Assembly (NCBI GenBank): GCA_910574805.1
Contig: CAJTCV010000010.1
Location: forward strand, 62,001-126,000
Reading direction: 5' to 3'
DNA: 64,000 bases
Source: Lachnospiraceae bacterium
GTDB lineage: Bacteria; Bacillota; Clostridia; Lachnospirales; Lachnospiraceae
In this document: positions 52,325-60,958 of the stretch, one piece after another
Numbering within the stretch: the first letter of the stretch is position 1
How the letters are laid out: every line of letters starts with the position of its first letter
Translations under genes and position numbers: made by a program
Notes under the pieces: generated by a model
Seen by the model: the letters and a program-made list of their open reading frames with translations, nothing else
What the model was told of the DNA's origin: nothing
The model's database searches: none

Positions 52325-52333
52325 ATCTCCCTG

Positions 52334-52362
52334 TTTCCAGTCTGTTGTTTTTGTGTTATACT
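52334..52362 (+). promoter_or_regulatory. Promoter of the ArsR-family gene
   Basis: TTTCCA (52334-52339), 17-bp spacer, TATACT (52357-52362), 150 bp before the start. Confidence 0.5.
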
Positions 52363-52383
52363 GAATGAAGCACCATACAGCAG

Positions 52384-52453
52384 ATACCGGATACCTGCCT
52401 GTGCAGATATCCGGTATACGGTCTGCGGTGATCCGCTGTCAGCGGGATTCACC
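52384..52453 (+). promoter_or_regulatory. Two hairpins in the leader of the ArsR-family gene
   Basis: First: ATACCGGATA / TATCCGGTAT (52384-52393 with 52408-52417), perfect 10-bp arms. Second: GGTGATCCGCT / AGCGGGATTCACC (52427-52453), 10 pairs. Neither is followed by a T-run. May act as RNA structure or, in DNA, as operator. Confidence 0.55.
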
Positions 52454-52511
52454 TGTCATGAGAAACATAAGTCAGTATGATAAAAAAATGTCAGAAAGGA
52501 GCAGCTTCTGT

Positions 52512-52883
52512 ATGAATAAGATTACACTGCCCCACGACCACGGGGCTTCTCTTGAAAAACGGATGGACTGCATCCCCGGGACGGACGATTTTCAGACCCT
52601 GTCCGATATCTTCCGGCTGCTGGGTGACAGCAGCCGGCTGCGTATCTTCTGGATCCTGTGCCACTGTGAAGAATGCGTGATCAATATCTCCGCCATGATG
52701 GAGATGAGCAGCCCGGCGGTATCCCACCATCTGAAAGTGCTCAAAGCCGGCAGGCTCATCGTAAGCCGGCGGGACGGAAAGGAAGTCTACTACAAAGCGG
52801 CTGAAACGGAACAGGCCGCACTCCTGCATCAGATGATCGAAGAACTGACAGAGATCACCTGTCCGGAGAGCATTTCTCAATAA
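52512..52883 (+). CDS. ArsR/SmtB-family metalloregulator
   Basis: 123 residues with the family HTH NISAMMEMSSPAVSHHLKVLKAGRLIVSRRDGKEVYYKA. LCHCEEC before it supplies thiols and an N-terminal PHDHG supplies histidines, pointing to Zn/Cd-type sensing. AAAGGAGCAGCTTCTGT before the ATG. A natural regulator for the HMA-cadA operon 7.5 kb away; its own operon contains nothing else. Ends in a 7-bp overlap with the convergent dehydrogenase. Confidence 0.85.
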   Translation: MNKITLPHDHGASLEKRMDCIPGTDDFQTLSDIFRLLGDSSRLRIFWILCHCEECVINISAMMEMSSPAVSHHLKVLKAGRLIVSRRDGKEVYYKAAETEQAALLHQMIEELTEITCPESISQ

Positions 52884-53998
52884 ACGCCCTTATATCCGTC
52901 TTCCTCCAGGGAAATCGATCCGAAATACTGTGCGAAGTCCATTCCCAGATACTCGCTCATCTGCTTCATCTCCACCAGCGTCTTCTGATCTACTGCGACT
53001 CCTTCGGTCTTCACGCGCTCACATGCCAGCACTTCCTTCTCTCCATGAGTATAGATGCGGTCCTTGCCGACTGCTTTCGGCGCTTCCCGAAGCTCCTTCA
53101 GAAATACGGAAAAATGCTGCTCGATCTCCTTTGGATCTCCGAATATCGCCGGATCAATGGCGATAAAGCCATGGCAGGTCCCGCCCTTGCCGTCCGTATG
53201 GGTATGATTGGACGTCAGGCCCTGGGACAGGATCGATGTGAACAATTCACAGATCATACCGTATCCATATCCCTTATGGCTTCCCGTGATCTCTTCATTT
53301 TCACCCAGAGGCATGATCCCTCCGCCGGCTTTGCCCACGATATTCCGAAGCACCAGATCCGCGTCACTGGACGGATTGCCGTTCTGATCCAGCGCCCAGC
53401 CGTCCGGCAGCGGCTTCTCCGCCTTCCGGTACATCTCCAGCTTGCCTCTGGTGACTACGGTAGTGGAAGCGTCGAAGAAGAAGGGATACGGCTTTGCGGG
53501 AACCGCGATGGCGATGGGATTGCTGCCCAGCATGGCCTGTTTCGCGTTGGTGGGCACCATGATTGCCTCCGAGTTGGTAAAGGACATCCCGATCAGGCCG
53601 CTGTCACATGCCATCTTCGCATAATAGCCCGCGATCCCGTAATGATTGGAATTGCGCACCGTAACAATGGCCATCCCGCTCTTCTTCGCCTTGTCAATGG
53701 CTGTCTGCATGGCCATATGGCCGATAAGCTGTCCCATACCGTCATGTCCCTCGATGACTGCGGACACAGGCGTCTCGAACACCACCTCCGGAACGGCATC
53801 CACCTTGATCATCCCTGATTCGATCCCCTTGTGATAGCGGGTCAGTCTCTGCATTCCATGGGATTCGATCCCATACTGATCCGACATCAGAAGAACGTCC
53901 GTGATGATCCTGCTCTCTTCCTCCGAAAATCCGAATTTCCGGAAAGCATCCCTGCAGAACTTCTCCAGTACCCCCACCTGAAAATACAAATGTGCCAT
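52877..53998 (-). CDS. Malate/L-lactate dehydrogenase family (Ldh_2) oxidoreductase
   Basis: 373 residues, a full-length member of the NAD(P)-dependent Ldh_2/ureidoglycolate/sulfolactate dehydrogenase group. SHGMQRLTRYHKGI, NSNHYGIAGYYAKMACDSGLIGMSFTNS, GSNPIAIAVP and GSHKGYGYGMICELF are typical. Substrate is not readable. Possibly a 2-keto acid reductase for the adjacent catabolic loci. Confidence 0.9.
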   Translation of the reverse strand: MAHLYFQVGVLEKFCRDAFRKFGFSEEESRIITDVLLMSDQYGIESHGMQRLTRYHKGIESGMIKVDAVPEVVFETPVSAVIEGHDGMGQLIGHMAMQTAIDKAKKSGMAIVTVRNSNHYGIAGYYAKMACDSGLIGMSFTNSEAIMVPTNAKQAMLGSNPIAIAVPAKPYPFFFDASTTVVTRGKLEMYRKAEKPLPDGWALDQNGNPSSDADLVLRNIVGKAGGGIMPLGENEEITGSHKGYGYGMICELFTSILSQGLTSNHTHTDGKGGTCHGFIAIDPAIFGDPKEIEQHFSVFLKELREAPKAVGKDRIYTHGEKEVLACERVKTEGVAVDQKTLVEMKQMSEYLGMDFAQYFGSISLEEDGYKGVY

Positions 53999-54135
53999 TT
54001 TATCATCCCTCCATATTCTGTAGACGGCTGCCGCATCCGGAAACTGTCAGCCCGAATGTGTGCCTTTTCTCTGTATTTTACATGATATGGAGAGAACATG
54101 CAACCCGGGACATGCATTCGCGGCCTCTCTGTTTT

Positions 54136-54615
54136 CTAAAACCAGGACGGTTCTTCTTCCGTCTCTTCCTCCATCTCGGCCGTATCCACCGCGCTGGCAA
54201 TCAGCTTGACCATCTCCCAGATCGAACGGAAGCTGAGCGTCTGGTTCTCTTCCATCCAGGTGATCCGTCCCTGCCAGCTGCTGTTCTGACGGTGCTGCAC
54301 ACGGACGATAAACGTCCCCAGATCTCCATGCCTGTCCAATAATTCTTCGTCTTTCATAAGCTTCGTCCTTTCCTGTCCATGGGCCGTCTTTTTCCGCCCC
54401 TGTCCAAATGTACGGGTATTGGTACCCGGATACGGGTAGTTCAGATAATTATACAGGCAGTCCATCCGAAAGACAATCTCATCCATACTGGAAAAGGCTG
54501 CCGCCCTTCTGCTGTAGGAATGGTACAGTCTTCCGCATGGATGTCCTTCTTTTATATGATCCACACACAGCACCACTCCATTTGGTACGCCTACGTACCA
54601 CTGCGATCTCTCCAT
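54136..54615 (-). CDS. Conserved hypothetical cotranscribed with BTAD regulator
   Basis: 159 residues; an N-terminal half (WYVGVPNGVVLCVDHIKEGHPCGRLYHSYS) and a C-terminal half (GTFIVRVQHRQNSSWQGRITWMEENQTLSFRSIWEMVKLIASALD-like) that appears beside BTAD regulators in Lachnospiraceae. No signal or membrane segment. Starts 4 bp after the regulator stop with CATATGGAGA region, so probably coupled. Function unknown. Confidence 0.72.
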   Translation of the reverse strand: MERSQWYVGVPNGVVLCVDHIKEGHPCGRLYHSYSRRAAAFSSMDEIVFRMDCLYNYLNYPYPGTNTRTFGQGRKKTAHGQERTKLMKDEELLDRHGDLGTFIVRVQHRQNSSWQGRITWMEENQTLSFRSIWEMVKLIASAVDTAEMEEETEEEPSWF

Positions 54616-54619
54616 ATGC

Positions 54620-55858
54620 CTATCCTTCTTTACTTCTGCGTGTGCTCTTCTGATCCGGGGAACAGATCACACTGTTGACATAATACTGTACCCCCGTCTG
54701 CTGCCATCCGGACAGGAAACGTTCATTGATCCGCTCCTGAATGATGCTGCAGTTCTCCAGCGCCGTATTGAACAGCAGCACCAGATACTGGCCGCTCCCG
54801 TACCGGCTGACCGCGTCGCTGCGCCGCAGAGAATGCAGAACCGCGTCCTCCAGCCGTCCCGTCAGCTCTTCCAGCACGTCCCGGTCTCTGATCGTCCGGC
54901 CGCTCTTATCCACCACCATACACATCATCAGATAGATGGACTGCCCGCTGCGCTCCATCATACGTTCTACCATCCGGTAGATCCCCTGGAATACCGGATA
55001 GGGACACAGATACCCGCCGTCTGAATCATTTGTCTCCTCAGTGAGCTTCAGCTGGATCTCATCCAGCGCCCCATGTCTGTGCTCGATCTGAGTACCCAGC
55101 CTGTGAAACAGCTTCATCATCTGCGGAGATGGCTTTAACCCCTGCTCACGAAAATAGATGTCCACCGTATCGTCATAAAATCTCCGGGCATCCTCATGCC
55201 GGCCCATGGACACCAGCGCCTCCATGGTGACGACCTCCCAGTCGGACAGCGGACAGATCCTGGCTGCATAGATCCCAAGCTCCTCCATCTGATGAAACCG
55301 CTGCTCCGCCCGCAGAAGCCGGACCGCCCGGTTAACACAGGTACAGAACAGATTCTGATACCGCCTGGCCTCCTGCGCCACCCAAAGCACCCCTGCGTGG
55401 GCGGGCAGAAATTCCCCGGTATAATGATAGCAGGCATCCAGATACAGCTGCATCTGTACCGCCGGATCCTGCTCTGCTTCCGCCTTTTGACAGGCCTGTT
55501 CAAATTCCTGTGCGTCTTCTACCACCGGCACTTCATCCGTCCAGTAATAGGTTCCGTCCCTGCGCACGATATAATTTATATTCGGCATACCGGCCGCCCG
55601 GAGCTTTTTCTTTGCATTATAAATGATGCTCCGGATGGCATGACGGACATCTCCCACATCTCTCTCTGCAAACAGAATCTCCTCCAGCCGGTCCCGGCTG
55701 ACCCCCTCTGCCCGCTCATGCAACAGAATCTGCATCAGATAAATAAACTGGGATTCCTTGGATTTCATACTGCCCGTGATCACTTTTCCTTTATATGACA
55801 GCGAATAGCCCCCAAAAGTCTGTACATAAAGTACATCTTCCCTTGATCCTGCCTTCAT
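54620..55858 (-). CDS. BTAD (SARP-like) transcriptional activator with GGDEF-like tail
   Basis: 412 residues in three parts: an N-terminal winged helix (LYVQTFGGYSLSYKGKVI, SRDRLEEILFAERDVGDVRHAIRSIIYNAKKKL), the BTAD tetratricopeptide-like domain (about 110-245), and a C-terminal domain resembling GGDEF cyclases (LRRSDAVSRYGSGQYLVLLFNTALENCS), in which the GGDEF motif reads GSGQY and so is probably not catalytic. It lies just past the terminator of the pilus locus and points the same way. Inferred regulator of surface-structure genes. Confidence 0.85.
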   Translation of the reverse strand: MKAGSREDVLYVQTFGGYSLSYKGKVITGSMKSKESQFIYLMQILLHERAEGVSRDRLEEILFAERDVGDVRHAIRSIIYNAKKKLRAAGMPNINYIVRRDGTYYWTDEVPVVEDAQEFEQACQKAEAEQDPAVQMQLYLDACYHYTGEFLPAHAGVLWVAQEARRYQNLFCTCVNRAVRLLRAEQRFHQMEELGIYAARICPLSDWEVVTMEALVSMGRHEDARRFYDDTVDIYFREQGLKPSPQMMKLFHRLGTQIEHRHGALDEIQLKLTEETNDSDGGYLCPYPVFQGIYRMVERMMERSGQSIYLMMCMVVDKSGRTIRDRDVLEELTGRLEDAVLHSLRRSDAVSRYGSGQYLVLLFNTALENCSIIQERINERFLSGWQQTGVQYYVNSVICSPDQKSTRRSKEG

Positions 55859-55910
55859 CCTTATGATCCACTTCCTGTCCCCATATCTGTTTTTTGCTGT
55901 CTTCCTGCCA

Positions 55911-55944
55911 TAAAGGAGGGACTGCCATGATCCGCAGCCCCTCC
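55911..55944 (-). terminator. Candidate terminator of the surface-structure operon
   Basis: Minus-strand GGAGGGGCTGC / GCAGTCCCTCC hairpin followed by TTTAT; the T-run is short, so readthrough into the regulator is possible. Confidence 0.6.
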
Positions 55945-55951
55945 ATACAGA

Positions 55952-57070
55952 TCACTCCTCTTCCTCGTCCTGCTCTCTCTTCCGGCGCACTGCCCGATAC
56001 TTAAGACCGGCGCCTGCAGCCAGTATCACCGCAACAATCAGGCTTAGGGATGCGATCACCGGCAGGCTGTACAGAGCGCCCGCCTTCGCCCCTTCCCCGT
56101 TCACCGGAAAATCCGACAGCGGCGTCTCTTCATCGTCCAGATCTATCAGATCCCGCGGCCCTTCGTCTGCAGGCACCTCTTCATCCGGCGCCTCCACGCC
56201 CGCTCCTGCGCCTTCCTCAGGCGTCTCTGTTCCTGCTGCGTCTCCGGCTGTGCCTGCCGCACCTCCGGCTCCCGCCGCTGCACCTCCGGTTCCTGCTGCG
56301 CCGGCTGTACCTGCAGCACCTCCGGCCCCTGCTGCACCTTCGGTTCCCGCTGTACCTCCGGTGCCGACGTCTGCGTTACCAGATCCGCCACCGTTACCGC
56401 CTCCGCCGCCGGTCTGCACGCGGGAATATACGAATGTAAATACATTCTTCGCCTCATTTTTGGACAGCGTCTTTGTCAGATTATATGCCTGAGGCTCATA
56501 GCCCTCCACATACCGGAAGGCCACCACCGGCCGATCACCCACATTTCCGTAATAAGTGCGGCTGTCCGCCAGCGACCGCCCGGCACTGTCTTCATAATGG
56601 ATCACGTAGGAGACCAGATCTCCTTTTACTCCATAGGCCACCACATAATCCTGATCCTGTTCCACCAGGAAGGAGGCCGGCTTCTCGTCGTCATTGTCAT
56701 GGCCGCTCTTCCGGATCCCCCGTACATAATAGGGACTGTCCGGACCCAGATCCACGGCATCTCCCTGGATCTGATCGAAGACCACCCGGTCTCCCGCTTC
56801 AAGACTTTTTACCCGGACGGCATCCGCACCGGCTTCCACACTCGCTTCCTTCCGCGAACCGTCCGCACCCAGTACCTGAATGGACGGCCCCGCCGCGAAC
56901 GCTCCCTGATTTCCGGCATAGAAGGTGATCTGATAGTCGTAGGGCGCATCCGGCGCCTCTGTACCGGCCGCCAGGCTGCCCATGCTGCCCAGAGGCGACA
57001 GCATCAAAACTGCCGTCAGGCAGGCGCCTGACAGCCCTCTTAAGAATCCGCTGTACCGCTTCTTACTCAT
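55952..57070 (-). CDS. MucBP-type surface protein with Gly/Ala/Thr-rich stalk
   Basis: 372 residues: signal peptide (LTAVLMLSPLGSMGSLAAG), a folded region, one MucBP-like domain (SYVIHYEDSAGRSLADSRTYYGNVGDRPVVAFRYVEGYEP), then about 60 residues of GGTAGTEGAAG-type low-complexity stalk (the DNA is GC-rich and repetitive), an acidic stretch and a C-terminal membrane segment (LPVIASLSLIVAVILAAGAG) with basic/acidic tail. No LPXTG motif is seen, so membrane anchoring is likely. ATG 57070 overlaps the previous stop as ATGA. Confidence 0.83.
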   Translation of the reverse strand: MSKKRYSGFLRGLSGACLTAVLMLSPLGSMGSLAAGTEAPDAPYDYQITFYAGNQGAFAAGPSIQVLGADGSRKEASVEAGADAVRVKSLEAGDRVVFDQIQGDAVDLGPDSPYYVRGIRKSGHDNDDEKPASFLVEQDQDYVVAYGVKGDLVSYVIHYEDSAGRSLADSRTYYGNVGDRPVVAFRYVEGYEPQAYNLTKTLSKNEAKNVFTFVYSRVQTGGGGGNGGGSGNADVGTGGTAGTEGAAGAGGAAGTAGAAGTGGAAAGAGGAAGTAGDAAGTETPEEGAGAGVEAPDEEVPADEGPRDLIDLDDEETPLSDFPVNGEGAKAGALYSLPVIASLSLIVAVILAAGAGLKYRAVRRKREQDEEEE

Positions 57071-57846
57071 CGCTCCTCCCGCCTTTCTCTCCTGAAGGAT
57101 ACTACTGCGCACACCAGCAGCAGCAGACCGCTCACCAGTGCCAGCCCCGACCAGAGGGCCATGCCGCCGGGATCACCCGTCTGCACGGCGCCCGGGGAAT
57201 AGACCGCGGATCCGGGAGACGGAGAGACATTTCCTCCGCCTCCGCCGCTGCTGTTTCCTCCTCCGCCGTTACCGGCCGTCTCTTCCACTGCGAAATTCAG
57301 CCGCAGTCTTGCCAGTGTGTTCTGATAGCTGGCCACCTGACTCTCTCCGTTCAGTCCCACCACCAGGGTAATATATCCTTCTTTCCCGCCGTCCAGATGG
57401 TCCAGATAAAAGAACTGCTCCAGACTGTCTGCGGCCTCATGAAGGCCCTCGCCGGCTCCTGTGACAGTCTCGCCGCCTACACTGCCGCTGCTGTAGAGGA
57501 TCACCGGCTCCCCGCTTCCCTCGTAGGACAGTTCGTACTGGTAAGCGCCGCCCTTCGCGGGGCTGGCGTCCTCCAGACTCTCCAATACCTCATTGCTCAT
57601 GTACCAGTCCGTACCATTTTCGGAACTGTTCTTCACAGCGACTTTGATACGAATCGTATCCCCCGGTTCCAGACCGGAGATCTCCTCCGCGAAAGCGCTG
57701 GAGGAAAAGTTGCTCTCAATGGCCTCTCCTGTAAATTCTGCTTTCCAGCCGTCCCTGCCGTCCTGATCCACCGCATATACCGGGACTGCGCTGCCCAAGG
57801 ATAAAAGCGCCGCCAGGCCCAGGCAGGCATATCTCTTTTTCATCAT
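57067..57846 (-). CDS. Surface protein with QTGD-type C-terminal sorting signal
   Basis: 259 residues; signal peptide ends VPVYA; a globular domain (GLEPGDTIRIKVAVKNSSENGTDWYMSNEVL resembles the TasA-type repeat family); Gly/Ser linker; C-terminal AVQTGDPGG, membrane segment (LALVSGLLLLVCAVV) and RRERREER tail, a layout of sortase substrates with a (V)QTGD variant motif. GAGGTGAATC before the start. A 90-nt hairpin repeat (copy C) lies just before this ribosome site. Confidence 0.85.
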   Translation of the reverse strand: MMKKRYACLGLAALLSLGSAVPVYAVDQDGRDGWKAEFTGEAIESNFSSSAFAEEISGLEPGDTIRIKVAVKNSSENGTDWYMSNEVLESLEDASPAKGGAYQYELSYEGSGEPVILYSSGSVGGETVTGAGEGLHEAADSLEQFFYLDHLDGGKEGYITLVVGLNGESQVASYQNTLARLRLNFAVEETAGNGGGGNSSGGGGGNVSPSPGSAVYSPGAVQTGDPGGMALWSGLALVSGLLLLVCAVVSFRRERREER

Positions 57847-57863
57847 GATTCACCTCTGATTAT

Positions 57864-57966
57864 AGTTCCGCATCCATGAGCTGAATACCCTGTGTCTGGA
57901 AGGACCTCATGACGCAGGGTGCGTCCTGAGATCCTTCCGGGTATTCAGCTCACGGATGCTGTTTTA
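57864..57966 (-). repeat. 90-nt hairpin repeat, copy C
   Basis: Core 57870-57959, exactly 90 nt. Outer arms GCATCC-TGAGCTGAATACCC pair over 21 bp with one wobble; inner arms GGAAGGA...GACGCA pair over 17 of 19. The fixed parts AGTTCCGCATC, GTCTGGAAG, ATCCTTCCGGG and GATGCTGTTTT match copies A and B, while the arm sequences differ and co-vary. Placed between sipW and the next start. Confidence 0.9.
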
Positions 57967-57992
57967 CGCCGTTCCGCATCCTGCCTGCACAA

Positions 57993-58511
57993 TTATGATC
58001 TGTGCCGCTGTCGGTCCAGCACGGACGCCAGTATCTGCAGCACGACTGCTCCCAGAATTATTCCTCCGGCCGCCAGCTTTCCCTTCGGACCTGTCAGGAA
58101 TTCTGCCAGGACTCCGGCATGGGGGACGGAGTACGCCGCCCTGCCGATACAGCGGGCGTAGGGTACGGGAGTCAGATCCTCCTGCGGATTGGCATCTCCC
58201 TTTGTCACGAACTCACCCATGAGCACCCGGTTCTCCAGCACCCGATGGGTAATGATGGCTCCGCCCTCTCCGGTTCCGTAGAAAGCAATCACTTCTCCCT
58301 CCTGCACCTCTGCCGGCTCGCACCCCTGGATATATACCAGGCTCCCCGTCGGTATGGCGGGCTCCATGCTCCCGCTGATGACGGAATAGATCTGATATCC
58401 CAGCAGCCGGGGCGCCGTCAGGGGCAGGCAGGCCGCCACTACAAGAACCAGCAGAAATGTCCCCAGTATCCGGAGCGCGGCTGCCAGAGGGCGCCTCTTC
58501 TGTGCTTTCAC
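57993..58511 (-). CDS. sipW: Signal peptidase I of SipW (ER) type
   Basis: 172 residues; two membrane segments, catalytic SGSMEP (Ser) and the ER-type His of ITHRVLE instead of Lys, plus FVTKGDAN. SipW enzymes process TasA/camelysin-type precursors, two of which are encoded immediately upstream. First ATG with GTAGGGGACAG region; the ribosome site is weak. Confidence 0.93.
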   Translation of the reverse strand: MKAQKRRPLAAALRILGTFLLVLVVAACLPLTAPRLLGYQIYSVISGSMEPAIPTGSLVYIQGCEPAEVQEGEVIAFYGTGEGGAIITHRVLENRVLMGEFVTKGDANPQEDLTPVPYARCIGRAAYSVPHAGVLAEFLTGPKGKLAAGGIILGAVVLQILASVLDRQRHRS

Positions 58512-58521
58512 TGTCCCCTAC

Positions 58522-59280
58522 CTAAAGCCCGGAGGCGGACTTAAGACTCAGCGTCCCGTCCTCTGCGACTTCCGCATCCACACCCCATGCGCTCTTCACG
58601 GCTTCCGCCGCATTGTGGGTCTGGACTGCGTCCACCTCTGCTTTCAGATAAAACCGGTAACCGTCATAGGCAAAGCTGGTGGTGATAACTGTTCCTTCCG
58701 CAGTCTCCGTACGGGTCTCTGACACCTTCCGCGCCACAGCCGGATCAATCCGCAGGGCCGTGCAGAGCGGAGACGTCTCCTGCCCGCTCTGCAGGATGTT
58801 CCGATAATAGAAGACCATCCGCTCACTGGTAGCCGCCGAAGGATCCTCAAACCAGTCTCCGCCGGCCAGATCCAGGCCGATCAGCCCGGGAGACAGCTCC
58901 GTGTCCATGTTCTCGCCGTCCTTCGTCCAGCCCCGGTACAGCGTCACCCGCACATAGCTGTCGATGGAACCGCTGTTCCTGACACTCAGCCGCTCTTCAT
59001 AAGACCGGCCCGGAACCAGACTCTCATCCTCCCCCAGCATCTCTGTCAGAAGTTCTCCGGTCTCTTCCTGCCATCCGTCATCCACATAGTCCCGTCTGCT
59101 CACCGGTTCTCCATTCTCCAGCAGAGTCACGCCGATGCTGGAGACGTCAAATTTCATATCATAATTCTCGCTTCGGTAAGTCAGCGCCGCCCGGGTGCTT
59201 CCCACTGTGCTCATGAGCAGCAGTACCGCGGACGCCGCGAACAGGAGGAATGTCCTGTTCAGACTTTTCTTTCTCTTCAT
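58522..59280 (-). CDS. SipW-dependent TasA/camelysin-type secreted protein
   Basis: 252 residues. Signal STRAALTYRSENYDMKFDVSSIGV matches the SipW-cognate cleavage pattern; the mature part has an immunoglobulin-like strand (SYEERLSVRNSGSIDSYVRVTLYRGW). No sorting motif. It begins with an ATGA overlap with the previous gene (59277-59280). May assemble into fibres as TasA does, an inference by family. Confidence 0.85.
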   Translation of the reverse strand: MKRKKSLNRTFLLFAASAVLLLMSTVGSTRAALTYRSENYDMKFDVSSIGVTLLENGEPVSRRDYVDDGWQEETGELLTEMLGEDESLVPGRSYEERLSVRNSGSIDSYVRVTLYRGWTKDGENMDTELSPGLIGLDLAGGDWFEDPSAATSERMVFYYRNILQSGQETSPLCTALRIDPAVARKVSETRTETAEGTVITTSFAYDGYRFYLKAEVDAVQTHNAAEAVKSAWGVDAEVAEDGTLSLKSASGL

Positions 59281-59813
59281 CCTTCATTCCCCCTGTCCTC
59301 TGCCTCTGCGCCGTCTTTTACCACATCTGCCTTCCCGGTCCAGTCCGCCTGTTCCCAGCCGAGAGGTTCACCATCCTCCCCGTAGGAAGCCGGCGCACAT
59401 TCCTGCACCACAATGACATTAAAATCCTCTTCTCTGATCCCTTTATCAACCTTTATGGAGATCCCTTCCGCCGTACTGCCCGGAACCACCAGTTCACGGT
59501 AATACCAGTAGCCGTCCGGTCCCTCCGCCCAGTTCCCGTCAGCAGTCCAGGTAAGCCCGATGTCTTCTCCTGCAAAAGCCTTCACACGGACATAACAGGC
59601 TTCTGTTCCGGTATTTTCCACTGCCAGATATTTCACCCACTGTCTCACTTCCTCTTTCGGTACCGTCGTCGTAAAATCCAGCTGCAGTTCATGTCCGCCT
59701 GACGCGGACACATGGGTGGTAAAATACGCCAGAGCCGGTCTTACACAGACCCCGGCGGTCAGAAGGAATGCCGCCGCTGTCAGGCCAAGGATCTTCTTCT
59801 GCTCATTTTTCAT
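59277..59813 (-). CDS. Short SipW-dependent TasA-type secreted protein
   Basis: 178 residues; SipW-type signal RPALAYFTTHVSASGGHELQ, then the recurring VKYLAVENTGTEACYVRVKAFAG strand of TasA/camelysin proteins. The acidic C-terminus (VVKDGAEAEDRGNEG) lacks an anchor. Overlaps the next gene at its end; the previous gene ends 3 bp upstream. Confidence 0.83.
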   Translation of the reverse strand: MKNEQKKILGLTAAAFLLTAGVCVRPALAYFTTHVSASGGHELQLDFTTTVPKEEVRQWVKYLAVENTGTEACYVRVKAFAGEDIGLTWTADGNWAEGPDGYWYYRELVVPGSTAEGISIKVDKGIREEDFNVIVVQECAPASYGEDGEPLGWEQADWTGKADVVKDGAEAEDRGNEG

Positions 59814-59816
59814 ATC

Positions 59817-60938
59817 CTAATTCCCTCCTGCTCTTTCCGTGGAATCCTTATACTGCCTGCAATCCCACAGGGCCTCATCTTCCTCTGTCCAGGTGAAAAA
59901 CGCGTTCACGATGCTGGTCCCGCCGTTCAGACGGTCATCATACTCATTGGAAAATTCCGCTACCGCCGTCTTCTCCGCCTCTATTACCGGATGCTGCTCT
60001 TCTGCCGTCCCTTCCGTCACCTGATAACTGGACCCGCTGTATACTTCTGTGACCGTCACGTCCGCCTTCACCGGAATCTTCCCCTCGATCTTCACAGATC
60101 TTGTTCCCGGACCGTCAAAGGCCAGCGAACACACGTCGCGGTACACGAGCAGGCCGTTCTTTTCCGCCCGGATTTCGAAGAGGAAGGAAGCGCCTCCCAA
60201 CGTCTCGTTGTAGGAGCGGAGGGTCTTCACGATCTCCAGATCTCCCATGCGGTCTTCCTGCCCGGGCTTCAGGCCCACGGTCACATCATATTCCCAGGTA
60301 TCATCCTCGTCCTCCGGCGGAGCGTAGGAATTGCCCGGCAGGGAAATAAGATACGGGGTAAAATGATAAATGTATTCTTCTGTGACCACATCCTCTGCCG
60401 CCGCCAGATAGAGTCCCGTCTGCAGGCCGGATATGGTCTTTGCCACCGCATCACCGTCTGCAGGCCGGAACGATGCAGAGCCCGCAGGCGATACCACCGG
60501 CGCGCCCCCGCCCTCTCCGGTCTCCGGAACCGTCAGCACATATGCTTTTGCCGCCAGTGTTCCCCACTCCTGTGCAGTCGTGGTATCGTTCAGTGATGCA
60601 AGGCTTTTGCTCAGCTCCTCGTACGGAGCCAGCGCCGTATACCTCCCGCTCACATCCACAGAAGCCACCCGGTAGAGCTCCACCTGGATCAGACTGTTGT
60701 TCAGGTCCGCAAAACGGTCCCCTGTCACCCAGGTCCCTTCTTCTGTATCCGGCCCCCCGTCTCCGGGATCGGCTGTCCCCATATAGCCGGTACTCAGGTC
60801 GAAGGTGACCTTACAGTCCTTCCGGTCCGTCTCGATCCCGCCCGCGCCGTACGTCACATCCGCCCGGGCGGTCAGCACCAGCAGGACAAAGGCCGCTGCC
60901 AGTGCGAGTCCTCTTTTCTTTTTGCTTATCACTCTCAC
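59817..60938 (-). CDS. Pilin-like secreted protein without LPXTG
   Basis: 373 residues. Signal peptide RGLALAAAFVLLVLTARA; pilin-type elements IYHFTPYLISLP, then WEYDVTVGLKPG, GDLEIVKTLRSYNETLGGASFLFEIRA (a Cna-B-like domain) and VEFSNEYDD. The C-terminus (NAFFTWTEEDEALWDCRQYKDST) has no sorting motif or membrane segment, so it may be a tip or accessory subunit. GTG at 60938 (CAGGAGGGAAAATGTA) is the start; the longer frame reads through the repeat D. Between it and the sortase upstream is the diverged hairpin repeat D. Confidence 0.8.
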   Translation of the reverse strand: MRVISKKKRGLALAAAFVLLVLTARADVTYGAGGIETDRKDCKVTFDLSTGYMGTADPGDGGPDTEEGTWVTGDRFADLNNSLIQVELYRVASVDVSGRYTALAPYEELSKSLASLNDTTTAQEWGTLAAKAYVLTVPETGEGGGAPVVSPAGSASFRPADGDAVAKTISGLQTGLYLAAAEDVVTEEYIYHFTPYLISLPGNSYAPPEDEDDTWEYDVTVGLKPGQEDRMGDLEIVKTLRSYNETLGGASFLFEIRAEKNGLLVYRDVCSLAFDGPGTRSVKIEGKIPVKADVTVTEVYSGSSYQVTEGTAEEQHPVIEAEKTAVAEFSNEYDDRLNGGTSIVNAFFTWTEEDEALWDCRQYKDSTERAGGN

Positions 60939-60958
60939 TACATTTTCCCTCCTGTCTG

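Noticed and set aside
55952-57070. The Gly/Ala/Thr stalk as collagen
   Set aside because: It lacks strict Gly-X-Y periodicity; it is low complexity only.
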